Assembly (NCBI GenBank): GCA_018713165.1
Contig: DVFR01000020.1
Span: 24,012-88,011, forward strand
Length of the DNA stretch: 64,000 nucleotides
Direction of reading: 5' to 3'
Origin: Candidatus Coproplasma stercoravium
GTDB lineage: Bacteria; Bacillota; Clostridia; Christensenellales; Borkfalkiaceae
The notes beneath the pieces are model-generated. The model saw only the letters and a program-made list of their open reading frames with translations, was not told the DNA's origin and did no database searches. Positions 53,015 through 62,287 of the stretch are shown here, piece after piece. How positions within the stretch are numbered: position 1 is the stretch's first letter; every line of letters begins with the position of its first letter. Both the position numbers and the translations under genes were made by a program.

Positions 53015-56000
53015 TTACATCACCGTATCGCCGCCGAGGCGCGATTCTACCTCCGACAGCTTAACCGATACTATCTTTGAAACGCCCTTTTCCTCCATCG
53101 TTACGCCGAAGAGCGTGTCGGCGTTTTCCATGGTGGGCTTGCGGTGCGTTATTACTATGAACTGCGTTTCGGTGGAGAACTTCTTTAAATACTTTGCGTA
53201 TCTGCCTACGTTCGCCTCGTCGAGCGCAGCCTCTATCTCGTCGAGCACGCAGAAGGGCATGGGGCGCATGCCGATGATTGCAAACAGTATGGCAATCGCC
53301 GTTAAGGCGCGTTCGCCGCCCGAGAGAAGGGAAATTTTTGTGAGTTTTTTGCCCGGGGGACAAGCCTGAATTTCGACGCCCGCGTCGAGAGGGTCCTCAC
53401 AGTCGGTATAGTCGAGCTCGAGTTCCGCCCTGCCGCCGCCGAACAGTTCCTTGAAGGTCTGCTTGAAGTTTTCGTTTATCTTGGCAAAGCCCTCGTTGAA
53501 GATGCGCAGCATCTCCTGCCTTATCTCGTCGAGCGCGACGCCCAAATCGTCTATCGCCTTTTCCATGTCCTCCTTGTCGGAAGCCATCTTGTCGTAGCGC
53601 TCTTTTATCTGCTTGTATTCCTCTACGGCGTTGGGGTTTATCGCGCCGAGCATGGTTATCTGCCTCTTTAAGGAGGCGACGGTGCCGGGCGCCGACTCTA
53701 TATCGAAATCTTCGGTCTTGTATTTTAGGCAGCCTTCGTAGTCCTCGCCGTACTCGTCCATAATGCGCTGCTGCATGTTTTCGAGGTCGGCGTCGAGTTT
53801 GGTGAGCGCTATCTGCTGGTTGTTGCGCCTGTCGGTATTCTCCTGAATGCTCTTGTGCAGTTCCAGCCTCTCGATATCTATCTGCTTTATGCGCTCGTTG
53901 GTGGCTACCTTGTTGTCGGTAGTCGCCTTTATGCGCTCGCGGATATCGTCTACCACCGCCTGCTCCTCTTTGGTGAGCGCCGAGTGTTCGGCCTGGCGGT
54001 TGAGTTCTTCGAGCTCGCGCTCGATATCGGGTATTGCGGCGCGCGTGCGCGCAATTTTGTTTATCAGCTCTTCCTTTTCGGAAGTGAGCCTTTCGGTATT
54101 CTCCTTGCCCGACTTTACCGCCGCCTCCAGCGACGCCTTTTCGACCCTCGCGGAGTTGAGCTCTTCGAGCTTTTCGTCGCGCCGTTTTACGAGCGCGTCG
54201 TACTGGGTGGAGATGTTTTCAATAGCCGAGGAAGCCTCGGTGGAGCGCTCGTTCAAATCGCTCGCGCCGCGCGTCGTTTCGCTGTATTTGTCGTCGAGGG
54301 CGGCAAGGCGCGAACTTATCATGTCGGAGGTCTGCGCGAACACCGAATATCTGCTCTCTTCGGAGGAGAGCTGTTTCAATAAACTCTCGGATAGCTGTTC
54401 GTTTGCCGCAAGTTCGGCGCGGGAGCTCTGGAAACGCTCGCGCAGGGATTCGAGCTGCGCGTTCTTTTCGGCAAGTTCTGCCTGCGCCTTTTCGCGCATG
54501 TTCTCCGCGCGGGCGAGCGCGCTCTTCTTTTCGGCGATGCCGTCCTCTATCTCCTTTATTCTGCGCTCGTTTGCAAGCAGATTGCCCGCGTTGTCTTTGC
54601 GCGAACCGCCCGTCATCGAACCCGAGCTGTTTATCACGTCGCCGTCCAAAGTTACTATCTTGAACGCGCGGGGATATCTGCGGGATATCTGCGTGGCATT
54701 TTCGATATTGTCGCACACGAGCGTGTTGCCGAGGAGGTATCTTATTACGTTGTCGTACTTTTTGTTGTATTCCACGAGGTCTACGGCGTAACCTATCGCG
54801 CCCCTCTCCTTGCGGGCGGAACGTATGCTTTCGCCTTCGAGCCTCGGGCGGAGCGCCTCTACGGGCAGGAATGTAACCTGGCCGCCTCGGGTGCGCTTTA
54901 AGTGCTCAATCAGAAATTTGGCGTCGTCGCGCGTGCCCGTAACGACGTTCTGCATGGAGCCGCCGAACGCCGTCTCTATCGCAACCTCATAGTCGCCCGA
55001 CGTGGTCACGATATCGGCAATCAGACCCTGAATTTTTGCCGAAATTTCGGGATACGCCTTTGCGTCGGTCATGAGGCGTTTTACCGAATATATGTAGCCG
55101 TCGAACCTGTCGCGCAGCGCCTTTACGGTTGCGAGGCTGTCGTTTAAACTGCTTATCTGCGAACGGGCGTCGTAGGCGCGGCGGGTGTAGGTCTGAACGC
55201 TCTCCTCGCAGTCGCGCACGTCCTTTGCCGCCCTCTCCATGACGTCGTTTTCCGAGGAGATGAAGTCGGTGAGTTCGCCGTGCTTTTTTATGCTCTCGTC
55301 GTAGTCCTTTTTGTACCCGTCGCGAAGCGTTTTAATCTCCGCCAGGGTCGACTGCACTTCGGAGAGACGCTCGTTGAGAAGTTCGCGCTGGGCCTCTATC
55401 GAACCCATGTTCTTGTTGAGGTCGGAGAGGTCGCGGAAGGTGTCCATTACCTTCTTTCTGTTCTCGTCGTTCATCGCCTCGAACTTGCCAATCTCCTGCG
55501 AGAGAGCGGAGAGCTCCTCTTCGGCTGTGCGGCACTCCTCGGCGAGCTTTGCAGCCCTGTCGGCATTCTTTTCGTTGTATGCCTCGGCGCGGCGTATTTC
55601 GCGCTCTATCTCGTCGATTCGCTGTGAGGAGAAAGTTACGTCCTCCTGCGCGGAGCGGAGCTTTTCTTTTACGGAGTTTGCCTTCTCCTGCAAAACCTTG
55701 CCCTCGCCCGTCTTCTGCTGTATGCCCACGGTGTACCTGAGCAGCCTTTCGTTGAGCTCGGCAAGCTCGTCGTCGGCGCCCGAAACCACGTCGCGGCAGC
55801 GTTCGTATTCCTTTAAAACCTCGGAAGAGCGCGCGGTGAGGCGCTCAATCTCGGAGTTGTAGTGCTCTATTTTATCGGTTATTTTCTGTTTGCGTTCGGC
55901 GCTCGTATCGTGCTGGTATATGTACGTGTTAATTTCCAGCGAGCGGAGCTTGCCGTACAATTCCTCGTATTTTATCGCGCTGGAAGCCGCCTTTTCGGCG

Positions 56001-56614
56001 GGGCCGAGCTGGTGTTCGACCTCGTGCATGCGCTGGAGGAAGATGTAGAGGTTGTCGCGCGCGGCGGCGAGCTTGCGCTCTGCGTCTGCCTTGCGCTCCT
56101 TGAACATGGAGATACCCGTAGCCTCTTCGAATATGGCGCGCCTGTCCTCGGGCTTTGCGTTCATTATCATCTCGATACGGCCCTGCCCGATAATCGAGTA
56201 GCCCTCTTTCGCGGCGCCCGCGCCGTGCAAAAGGCCCGTCAGCACCTTCATTCGGGAGGGCTGGCGGTTTAAAAGATATTCGCTGTCGCCGTTGCGATAG
56301 AGGCGCCTCGTCATCTCCACTTCGTCGCAATCGATATCGAATATGCGGGAAGTATTGTCGAATGAGAGCGTTACCTCGCAAAAGGACGTGGGGCGGCGCT
56401 TTTCGGTGCCGTTGAAGATGACGTCGAGCATCTGCGAGCCGCGCATCATCTTTGCCGACTGTTCGCCGAGAACCCAGCGTATGGCGTCGGCAACGTTTGA
56501 CTTGCCGCAACCGTTAGGGCCGACTATGCAGGTTACGCCGTCGGTGAACGGGATAACCGTTTTGTCGGCAAACGACTTGAAGCCGACGAGTTCAATCTGT
56601 TTGAAAGTAACCAT
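53015..56614 (-). CDS. smc: SMC chromosome-segregation ATPase, 1199 aa
   Basis: SMC is the condensin ATPase that organises and separates chromosomes with ScpA and ScpB. Walker A is GPNGCGKSN (residues 32-40). Two very long coiled coils flank a hinge near residues 505-660 (GYIYSVKRLMTDAK, ETAFGGSMQNVVT, VTLDGDVINSSGSMTGG). The C-terminal head has LLSGGERALTAIAILFA (signature) and FCVLDEIEAALDEANV (Walker B). The length is typical. The start has AGAGG immediately after hairpin A of a structured repeat. Confidence 0.97.
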   Translation of the reverse strand: MVTFKQIELVGFKSFADKTVIPFTDGVTCIVGPNGCGKSNVADAIRWVLGEQSAKMMRGSQMLDVIFNGTEKRRPTSFCEVTLSFDNTSRIFDIDCDEVEMTRRLYRNGDSEYLLNRQPSRMKVLTGLLHGAGAAKEGYSIIGQGRIEMIMNAKPEDRRAIFEEATGISMFKERKADAERKLAAARDNLYIFLQRMHEVEHQLGPAEKAASSAIKYEELYGKLRSLEINTYIYQHDTSAERKQKITDKIEHYNSEIERLTARSSEVLKEYERCRDVVSGADDELAELNERLLRYTVGIQQKTGEGKVLQEKANSVKEKLRSAQEDVTFSSQRIDEIEREIRRAEAYNEKNADRAAKLAEECRTAEEELSALSQEIGKFEAMNDENRKKVMDTFRDLSDLNKNMGSIEAQRELLNERLSEVQSTLAEIKTLRDGYKKDYDESIKKHGELTDFISSENDVMERAAKDVRDCEESVQTYTRRAYDARSQISSLNDSLATVKALRDRFDGYIYSVKRLMTDAKAYPEISAKIQGLIADIVTTSGDYEVAIETAFGGSMQNVVTGTRDDAKFLIEHLKRTRGGQVTFLPVEALRPRLEGESIRSARKERGAIGYAVDLVEYNKKYDNVIRYLLGNTLVCDNIENATQISRRYPRAFKIVTLDGDVINSSGSMTGGSRKDNAGNLLANERRIKEIEDGIAEKKSALARAENMREKAQAELAEKNAQLESLRERFQSSRAELAANEQLSESLLKQLSSEESRYSVFAQTSDMISSRLAALDDKYSETTRGASDLNERSTEASSAIENISTQYDALVKRRDEKLEELNSARVEKASLEAAVKSGKENTERLTSEKEELINKIARTRAAIPDIERELEELNRQAEHSALTKEEQAVVDDIRERIKATTDNKVATNERIKQIDIERLELHKSIQENTDRRNNQQIALTKLDADLENMQQRIMDEYGEDYEGCLKYKTEDFDIESAPGTVASLKRQITMLGAINPNAVEEYKQIKERYDKMASDKEDMEKAIDDLGVALDEIRQEMLRIFNEGFAKINENFKQTFKELFGGGRAELELDYTDCEDPLDAGVEIQACPPGKKLTKISLLSGGERALTAIAILFAIIGMRPMPFCVLDEIEAALDEANVGRYAKYLKKFSTETQFIVITHRKPTMENADTLFGVTMEEKGVSKIVSVKLSEVESRLGGDTVM

Positions 56615-56623
56615 AAAGACCTC

Positions 56624-56798
56624 TCACAAAATTTGCCGTCTTGCGCATCGGCAAATTTTCGTGAATTTCAGGGGCTCCGCCCCTCAGGCAACGCTGCTAT
56701 TGCCCTCACACTTAGGTGCGTTGCCTTTCACCCCGGCGAGCCCGCTCACGCGGCAAATTGAGTCGCGCTTATCGGCGAACTAAATTCGCCTTGCGCAC
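56624..56798 (+). repeat. Structured repeat SR, copy 4 (most complete)
   Basis: A: CACAAAATTTGCCG...CGGCAAATTTTCGTG (56625-56663). B: AGGGGCTCCGCCCCT (56670-56684). C: AGGCAACGC...GCGTTGCCT (56686-56726) with TTGCCCTCA in the loop. Box TTCACCCCGGCGAGC. D: CCGCTCACGCGG (56742-56753). AAATTGAGTC. E: GCGC-TTATC-GGCGAA...TTCGCC-TT-GCGC (56765-56796). Confidence 0.75.
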
Positions 56799-56861
56799 AC
56801 TTATTATTTTAAAAATACAGAGAGGGAAACCCGCCTTGAAACATTAATTATTTTAAATCGT

Positions 56862-56901
56862 AAAATGCTTAACGGCTGAACTAAATTCAGCCTTGCATTT
56901 T
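56862..56901 (+). repeat. Structured repeat SR, standalone hairpin E
   Basis: The outer stem AAAATGC/GCATTTT and inner stem GGCTGAA/TTCAGCC are both different in sequence from other copies, yet the unpaired TTAAC, CTAAA and TT are kept. It lies in the rnc-smc gap. Confidence 0.7.
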
Positions 56902-56935
56902 TTCGGCATGATTATTTTGGAATTTATTCCGCAGC

Positions 56936-56990
56936 TAAGGCTCCTTTGTGCAAAGGGAGCTGGCGCGGAGCGACTGAGGGATTGTACATT
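56936..56990. repeat. CCTCCCTT/GTCACGC repeat (copy)
   Basis: AAGGCTCCTTTGTGCAAAGG continues GAGCTGGCGCGGAGCGACTGAGGGATTG. It closes the repeat-filled gap of 442 bp between rnc and smc, which holds no gene. Confidence 0.65.
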
Positions 56991-57033
56991 AAAAAATTTA
57001 ATTCGCCAAAATATTTGGCAATTATCCGCATTA

Positions 57034-57057
57034 ATTGCGGCATATGTGCGGGGCAAT
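57034..57057. repeat. CATATATG-core palindromic repeat (copy)
   Basis: ATTGCGGCATATGTGCGGGG followed by CAAT, abutting the rnc stop codon in the same way another copy abuts the rtcB stop. Confidence 0.6.
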
Positions 57058-57713
57058 CAATGTTTTAATGAATCGAGCGCGCTCTTTGCGGCGCTCTTTT
57101 CAGCCTCGCCCTTGCTCCCTCCCGTGCCCGTAAAGCTCCTGCCGCACACGAGAACGTCGCACACAAATTCGGGCGCGTTCGGCGTGCCGCCCGAGCGGCG
57201 GGTGTTATATTCCGGCAGAGGTCTGCCCTGCGCCTGAACATACTCCTGCAATGCGCCTTTATAATTTATCGGCGCCTTTAAATGGGCAGAAAGAAGCGTT
57301 TTTTTGACGAATTTTTCCGCCGCCTTAAACCCGCCGTCGGCAAATATCGCGCCCGCGACCGCCTCATACACGGAGGAGAGCGCCTTTTCGCCGACGTCGC
57401 GCACGCCCTTTATGATATGTTCGGTGAGGCCGAGCGCCTCCGACGCGCACTTTAAAGGAATGTGCGAAACGAGCTTCTGCCTCTGCGCCGTCATTTCGCC
57501 CTCGCTCCCGCCGCGGTCATACAGCCACTTTGAAACGGCGAGCTGAATGACAGAATCGCCCAGAAATTCGAGCTGTTCGTAGTTTTCGGTGTGCGAAGCC
57601 GACGAATGGGTGAGCGCACGAACGAGCAGTTTTTTATTTTTGAATGTATAGCCCGAAGCGCTTTCGACGGCACATACTATGCCGTCAATTTTAATTTCTT
57701 CGTTATTCTTCAT
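57057..57713 (-). CDS. rnc: Ribonuclease III, 218 aa
   Basis: RNase III cuts double-stranded RNA in rRNA processing and mRNA decay. The catalytic domain has LEFLGDSVIQLAVSKWLY (signature with acidic ligands) and VYEAVAGAIFADGG (second acidic set). The dsRNA-binding domain begins near NYKGALQEYVQAQGRPLPEY and ends with KGEAEKSAAKSALDSL. The start overlaps the plsX stop by 11 bp, so the two are translationally coupled. The acpP gene that usually separates plsX and rnc is absent here. Confidence 0.95.
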   Translation of the reverse strand: MKNNEEIKIDGIVCAVESASGYTFKNKKLLVRALTHSSASHTENYEQLEFLGDSVIQLAVSKWLYDRGGSEGEMTAQRQKLVSHIPLKCASEALGLTEHIIKGVRDVGEKALSSVYEAVAGAIFADGGFKAAEKFVKKTLLSAHLKAPINYKGALQEYVQAQGRPLPEYNTRRSGGTPNAPEFVCDVLVCGRSFTGTGGSKGEAEKSAAKSALDSLKH

Positions 57714-58734
57714 GAGGGATTAAGTTGTCCCAGTCTACTTTTGAGAGCATCTCTTCCACGCGGCCGATTAAGTTGCCCTCGTAAATGTTTGCCGCGTTTT
57801 CGATGGCGGCGGTTATGGTGCGAGCCTTTGAAGAGCCGTGGCTCTTTATTACGACCTTTTTAACGCCGAGAAGGAGTGCGCCGCCGACCGCCTCGAAGTC
57901 GAGTTTTGCGCGCATGCGCCTGAACCCCTTCATCAAAAACAGGCTGCCTATCTTGGACGAAAGCGTGCTCGTCGCCTCCTTTTTGAGGGCAGAGAGTATG
58001 AGTTTGCCGCAGCCTTCGATAGATTTAAGGGCTATATTCCCGGAAAAACCGTCCGAAACCGCAACGTCGCAGTCGCCGAGCATAATATCGCGCCCCTCGA
58101 TGTTGCCGCCGAAGTTTATGACGTCCATTTTATTCAAAAGCTGATATGTCTGCTGGTGGAGAGGGTCGCCCTTGTGCTCCTCAGTGCCGTTATTTAAAAG
58201 CCCGACTTTGGGATTTTTTATGCCGAAGCCCGCGGTTGCGTACGCGGAGGCAAGCACTGCAAACTGGCAGAGCATGGAGGGCTTGCACTCGGCGTTTGCG
58301 CCGCAGTCGCATAAAAGGGTGTATCCGCCGCGTATGTTGGGGATTGCAGGGCAGAGCGCGGGGCGCTTTACTCCGCGTATTCTGCCGAGTATGAGCTGAC
58401 CCGCGGCTATCGTCGCGCCCGTGGAACCCGCCGTGACGAGCCCCGCGATATCGTCCTCCGTTTTGAGCGCCCTGAACGCCTTAACGAGGGACGACTCCCT
58501 CTTTCTCACCGCCTCGGTGGGAATGTCGTTCATGTCAATCACGTCGCGGCAGTCCATAATTTCGAGGCGGGAGGAATCGTATTTGTATTTTTTGAGCTCC
58601 GCCCCGATATCCTCCTGCCTGCCGGCAAGGATGAGATATATATTTTTGTTTTTGTTAAGTGCGTCGACCGCGCCCTGCACGGGTGCGGCGGGAGCGTTAT
58701 CGCCGCCCATGGCGTCTATTAATATTTTAATCAT
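57703..58734 (-). CDS. plsX: PlsX phosphate acyltransferase, 343 aa
   Basis: PlsX converts acyl-ACP to acyl-phosphate for phospholipid synthesis with PlsY. The start ILIDAMGGDNAP is diagnostic. Further conserved parts are GLVTAGSTGATIAAGQL, the ALCPAIPNIRGGYTLLCDCG segment and VAVSDGFSGNIALKS. I use the ATG at 58732-58734, with AGGAGG 6 nt upstream, directly after hairpin A of a structured repeat. It heads the plsX-rnc-smc-ftsY group. Confidence 0.95.
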   Translation of the reverse strand: MIKILIDAMGGDNAPAAPVQGAVDALNKNKNIYLILAGRQEDIGAELKKYKYDSSRLEIMDCRDVIDMNDIPTEAVRKRESSLVKAFRALKTEDDIAGLVTAGSTGATIAAGQLILGRIRGVKRPALCPAIPNIRGGYTLLCDCGANAECKPSMLCQFAVLASAYATAGFGIKNPKVGLLNNGTEEHKGDPLHQQTYQLLNKMDVINFGGNIEGRDIMLGDCDVAVSDGFSGNIALKSIEGCGKLILSALKKEATSTLSSKIGSLFLMKGFRRMRAKLDFEAVGGALLLGVKKVVIKSHGSSKARTITAAIENAANIYEGNLIGRVEEMLSKVDWDNLIPHEE

Positions 58735-58745
58735 AATAAACCTCC

Positions 58746-58922
58746 TCACGAAAATTTAGCGCGGGCCGCGCACTAAATTTTCCGTGATTTGAGGAACTAT
58801 GTTCCTCTTCGCGCGACCTTAAAGAGCTCACGGAGCGTATAGTCGCGCGAATTCACCTCCAGTGAGCCTGCTTACGCAGCAAATTGGGTCGCGCTAACGC
58901 AGGGAAACCCTGCTTGCGCACT
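58746..58922 (+). repeat. Structured repeat SR, copy 5
   Basis: A: CACGAAAATTTAG...CTAAATTTTCCGTG. B: GAGGAACTATGTTCCTC. C: TCGCGCGACC...GTCGCGCGA. Box ATTCACCTCCAGTGAGC. D: CTGCTTACGCAG. AAATTGGGTC. E: GCGC-TAAC-GCAGGG-AAA-CCCTGC-TT-GCGC. On the plsX transcript hairpin A ends right at the Shine-Dalgarno sequence. Confidence 0.75.
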
Positions 58923-58929
58923 TGATTAT

Positions 58930-59134
58930 ATACAATCCTTTCGTCACGCTTTGCGTGACACCTCCCTTTACACAAGGGAGGCTTACCACAACCTTTGCCC
59001 ATAACGGGTTCATAGTTGCAAGCAGCGCAAGGCGAGCGAGGAAAACCTGAGGGAGTTTACTTTGGCGTAAATGACCGAAGGTTGCCACAGCGCAACACAG
59101 CTATGCGACGCAAATATGAACACGGGCGGTGCTA
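58930..59134. repeat. CCTCCCTT/GTCACGC repeat and a second degenerate repeat
   Basis: Bases 58930-58982 carry TCGTCACGCTTTGCGTGACA and CCTCCCTTTACACAAGGGAG. Bases about 59000-59120 resemble 8830-8955 (order of GCGAGGA, TTTACTT..GTAAAT, ATGCGACGC). No gene is present between plsX and asnS. Confidence 0.6.
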
Positions 59135-60514
59135 TTAGTATTCCAGGTGCCCGACAGTGCGAGGGAAGGGTATAACGTCACGAATATTCGCCACGCCCGT
59201 CAGATACATGATGAGCCTTTCAAACCCGAGACCGAAGCCCGAGTGAACGCAGCCGCCGTAGCGGCGAAGGTCGGTGTAGAACTCGTAGTCGGCGGCGTTC
59301 AATCCGCACTCCTTCATTCTCTCCTCCAGAACGTCCAGCCTCTCCTCCCTCTGGCTGCCGCCTATAAGTTCGCCTATGCCGGGAACCAGAAGGTCGGCTG
59401 CGGCGACCGTCTTGTTGTCGTCGTTGAGGCGCATATAGAACGCCTTAATCTCCTTGGGATAGTCGGTGAGGAACACGGGTTTTTTATACACCGTTTCGGT
59501 GAGGTATCTCTCGTGCTCGCTCTGCAAATCGCAACCCCATTCTACGGGATACTCGAACTTTTTGCCGTCTGCTATCGCCTGTTTGAGGATATCTATCGCC
59601 TTTGTGTAGGTGAGGCGGACGAACTCGCCGCCCTTTAACGCCTCGAACCTGTCTTTGAGCTCGGGGCAGACCCTTTCGGTTAAAAAGTCGACTTCGAACG
59701 CGCACGTTTCGTGCACGTATTCGGCTACGAATTTTACCATCGCCTCGGCTACGTCCATATCCCCCGCGAGGTCGCAGAACGCCATCTCGGGCTCTATCAT
59801 CCAGAACTCGGCGGCGTGACGCGCGGTGTTGGAATTTTCGGCGCGGAAAGTCGGGCCGAATGTGTATACGTTTGAAAACGCCATGGCAAAAGTTTCAACG
59901 TCGAGCTGACCCGACACGGTGAGCGCCGCGCGCTTGCCGAAGAAATCTTTGGAGAGGTCTTTTTCACCGGGTTCGAGCGTGGTTACCCTGAACATTGCGC
60001 CCGCGCCTTCGCAGTCGGAGCCAGTGATTATGGGCGTGTGAACGTACACGAAACCGCGGTCGTTGAAAAATTTATGAATGGCGAACGCCGCCTGCGAGCG
60101 TATGCGGAACACCGCGCCGAAGAGGTTAGTCCTCGGACGCAGATGTGCAATGCCGCGCAGAAATTCGGGCGAGTGCCTCTTTTTTTGCAGGGGATAGGTG
60201 GGGAGCGACGTTCCCTCTACCTCCACCTCTTTTGCGTGCAGCTCGAAGGGCTGGCGCATTTCGGGCGTGAGCACTATCGTGCCGCGCACGCGCAGAGCCG
60301 CGCCAACGCCGCAGTGAACTATGTTATCGTAATCCGCAAGCTTTTCGCGGTCGAGCACCACCTGGCAGTTTTTCTGACAGGAGCCGTCGTTGAGTTCGAT
60401 GAAACCGAAATTTTTGCTGTCGCGCACAGAACGCGCCCAGCCGCGGAGTTCCACCTCCGCCCCGCCGAAGCTCTCACAACCGGCGTATAAACTTTTTACG
60501 TATGTTCTTTCCAT
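59135..60514 (-). CDS. asnS: Asparaginyl-tRNA synthetase, 459 aa
   Basis: This class IIb aminoacyl-tRNA synthetase charges tRNA-Asn. The N-terminal OB-fold anticodon-binding domain has [25 protein letters not shown]. Class II motif 2 is in [23 protein letters not shown], and motif 3 is in [15 protein letters not shown] near the C-terminus. The [27 protein letters not shown] segment separates AsnRS from AspRS. GAGG precedes the ATG. Its presence implies direct Asn charging, not only the transamidation route. Confidence 0.96.
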   Translation of the reverse strand: MERTYVKSLYAGCESFGGAEVELRGWARSVRDSKNFGFIELNDGSCQKNCQVVLDREKLADYDNIVHCGVGAALRVRGTIVLTPEMRQPFELHAKEVEVEGTSLPTYPLQKKRHSPEFLRGIAHLRPRTNLFGAVFRIRSQAAFAIHKFFNDRGFVYVHTPIITGSDCEGAGAMFRVTTLEPGEKDLSKDFFGKRAALTVSGQLDVETFAMAFSNVYTFGPTFRAENSNTARHAAEFWMIEPEMAFCDLAGDMDVAEAMVKFVAEYVHETCAFEVDFLTERVCPELKDRFEALKGGEFVRLTYTKAIDILKQAIADGKKFEYPVEWGCDLQSEHERYLTETVYKKPVFLTDYPKEIKAFYMRLNDDNKTVAAADLLVPGIGELIGGSQREERLDVLEERMKECGLNAADYEFYTDLRRYGGCVHSGFGLGFERLIMYLTGVANIRDVIPFPRTVGHLEY

Positions 60515-60744
60515 AAATCCTCTGTCGTCTTAAAATACATTTTTTCGATATTGGTATCCACCAAAAATTATAGCACACCCGCGCCGAAAACACAATAGAA
60601 TTGCCCGATTTTTTTATTTTGTCGGCCGCGCGCGCGTAAAAGGCGGGCGTTCGGCAGAAGTTTTCGCCGTTTTTCGGCAAAAAAACGCCCCCGCCGCCGC
60701 AATACGGCAGACAGAGGCGTTTATAATTTGAACTGATTTTAAAC

Positions 60745-61494
60745 TCAGGAAAAACTCGCGGCAATATAATCGAGCAGAGGATACACCGAAACGCCTTCGG
60801 CAGACTGAATGCCTACGCAATAGGCAAGCCCGTTTTCGCAGAATCCCGCAAGCGAAGTTCCGCCGTCAGCGCCCACCGAAAAATCCAGCCCGGACGAAAT
60901 ATAGCTTTCTGTGAGCGACAGGAAAAATTCGCCCGCAAAACAGTCTAATTCCTGTTCTTCGGCATACACTGCGACGGACATGCCCGAGTAGACAAATTCC
61001 GTATAATAGGCGACGACTTCGCCCGCGGCGAACCCGCCAGATGCAGAGGCGAGAGTATACTCCGCATAGACAGAAACGCCGTCTTTTGCGACGAACGGGA
61101 ACACTGCCCCGTCGAACGCCGCGCCGTCGTCGCGGACAAGCATATCCGAAGAGGGCGGCTCATTGTCCGCCGTGTCGGAATTGCCGAGCGTGCCCGCCCT
61201 GTCGGTTCTCATCGGAAGAAGAACGAAGAGCAGGACGACTGCGATAACTATAAACGCCGCGGCGACGGAATAGTATACCGCAGGCGGTATCCTTTTGAAG
61301 AAGCCGACGCTGCCGCCCGACCCCGAAGAGCCTGCCGCGGCGGACTCGGCAACTTTTTCCTTTACCCGCTCCCTGTTTTCGCCGAGAGCTGCCTTTGCGG
61401 CAAACGTAACGCTTTCGGGAGGCGTTTCGCCGCCCTCCGCGCAGGCGTCGAACAGCTCCGCGAGCGCTTTATCCTTTTTGTTTTCGTGTTTCAT
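60745..61494 (-). CDS. Single-pass membrane protein, probable anti-sigma factor, 249 aa
   Basis: The cytoplasmic N-terminus (about 90 residues, helical, charged: KDKALAELFDACAEGGETPP) precedes one transmembrane helix at about 92-115 and an external domain of about 130 residues with no recognised family. The gene follows an ECF sigma gene by 49 bp on the same strand, the usual place for an anti-sigma factor. No zinc-binding HxxxCxxC motif is seen, so it would be a non-ZAS type. AAGGGG precedes the ATG. A GGCGTTT hairpin downstream (about 60645-60722) may be the terminator. Confidence 0.7.
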   Translation of the reverse strand: MKHENKKDKALAELFDACAEGGETPPESVTFAAKAALGENRERVKEKVAESAAAGSSGSGGSVGFFKRIPPAVYYSVAAAFIVIAVVLLFVLLPMRTDRAGTLGNSDTADNEPPSSDMLVRDDGAAFDGAVFPFVAKDGVSVYAEYTLASASGGFAAGEVVAYYTEFVYSGMSVAVYAEEQELDCFAGEFFLSLTESYISSGLDFSVGADGGTSLAGFCENGLAYCVGIQSAEGVSVYPLLDYIAASFS

Positions 61495-61543
61495 ACATAC
61501 CCCTTTTACTACATAACAACGCCCGCGCCGTTTTTGTCCGCAC

Positions 61544-62074
61544 TTATTTAAGCATCGAGCGCATTTTTTCTTCCGCAGTTTTTATTGCTTTGGCGACGTA
61601 CGACTTCGACCTGCCCACTTCCTTTGCAATCTCGCGCACGGTCATATCAAAAAAATATTTGAGCCACACCATGCGCCGCTGTTCGGGCGGAAGAGAGGCG
61701 AGAAGCTTTTCGACGGTGAGCTTTGCCGCGGACTTTTCCTCCAGATTGGTTCCGTCCGACAAAAAGCCGCACTCGTCGATATCGGCGGCCGCCGAACGCT
61801 TCGCCGCTTTGAGATAGTTCAGCGCGGTGTTGCGCACTATCCTGCACACCCACGCATAGCCGTTGGTTCCGCGCCTGTAATGCGATATGCCCTTTACTAT
61901 CTTTAAAAAGCTCTCCTGCACGACGTCCTCGGCGCCGTCTTTGCCGACGACGGAGCGCGCGATAAAGAGCATTACCCTGCCCATATGTACGTACAGAAGG
62001 TCGACGCCCGCTTTATCGCCCGCGGCAATGAGCCCGAGGGCGTATTCAATTTTGGCCAGCATCTCTTCCGTCAT
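61544..62074 (-). CDS. ECF-type sigma-70 family factor, 176 aa
   Basis: This alternative sigma factor directs RNA polymerase to a small regulon. Region 2 spans about residues 25-90 (ARSVVGKDGAEDVVQESFLKI, then YAWVCRIVRNTALNYLK). Region 4 spans about 120-174 (LLASLPPEQRRMVWLKYFFD, then MTVREIAKEVGRSKSYVAKAI), the helix-turn-helix that reads the -35 box. It lacks the sigma 1.1 and 3 regions. The promoter is at 62102-62130. It is transcribed with the membrane gene at 60745 and is divergent from a glycosyltransferase gene. Confidence 0.9.
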   Translation of the reverse strand: MTEEMLAKIEYALGLIAAGDKAGVDLLYVHMGRVMLFIARSVVGKDGAEDVVQESFLKIVKGISHYRRGTNGYAWVCRIVRNTALNYLKAAKRSAAADIDECGFLSDGTNLEEKSAAKLTVEKLLASLPPEQRRMVWLKYFFDMTVREIAKEVGRSKSYVAKAIKTAEEKMRSMLK

Positions 62075-62101
62075 AAAAACCCCGCGCTCTGCTTTTAGCT
62101 A

Positions 62102-62130
62102 ATAATACAGCAAAAGCGGAGTAATGTCAA
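62102..62130 (-). promoter_or_regulatory. Promoter of the ECF sigma operon
   Basis: Minus-strand TTGACA (62125-62130), 17-bp spacer, TATTAT (62102-62107). It is of the housekeeping type, so the operon need not be autoregulated. Confidence 0.8.
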
Positions 62131-62219
62131 TTATACGGATAATTTTTGCGCCGCGGCGCGAAGGCTGAAAAAATATTTAAAAAAAAGTGGACAAACGCGC
62201 CCGCCGCAATGTTATATAT

Positions 62220-62266
62220 CCTGAAAACGGTTTTATGTACGTTATTTAACCTGAAAACGCTTTTAT
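62220..62266 (+). promoter_or_regulatory. Tandem CCTGAAAACG repeats upstream of the glycosyltransferase
   Basis: CCTGAAAACGGTTTTAT (62220-62236) and CCTGAAAACGCTTTTAT (62250-62266) differ at one base and are 30 bp apart. The GAAAAC motif resembles the -35 class of ECF promoters, and the ECF sigma gene is next door. A matching -10 at normal spacing is not clear, so an operator pair is an alternative. Confidence 0.5.
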
Positions 62267-62287
62267 AAAGGAAAAAAGGAGAACTTA

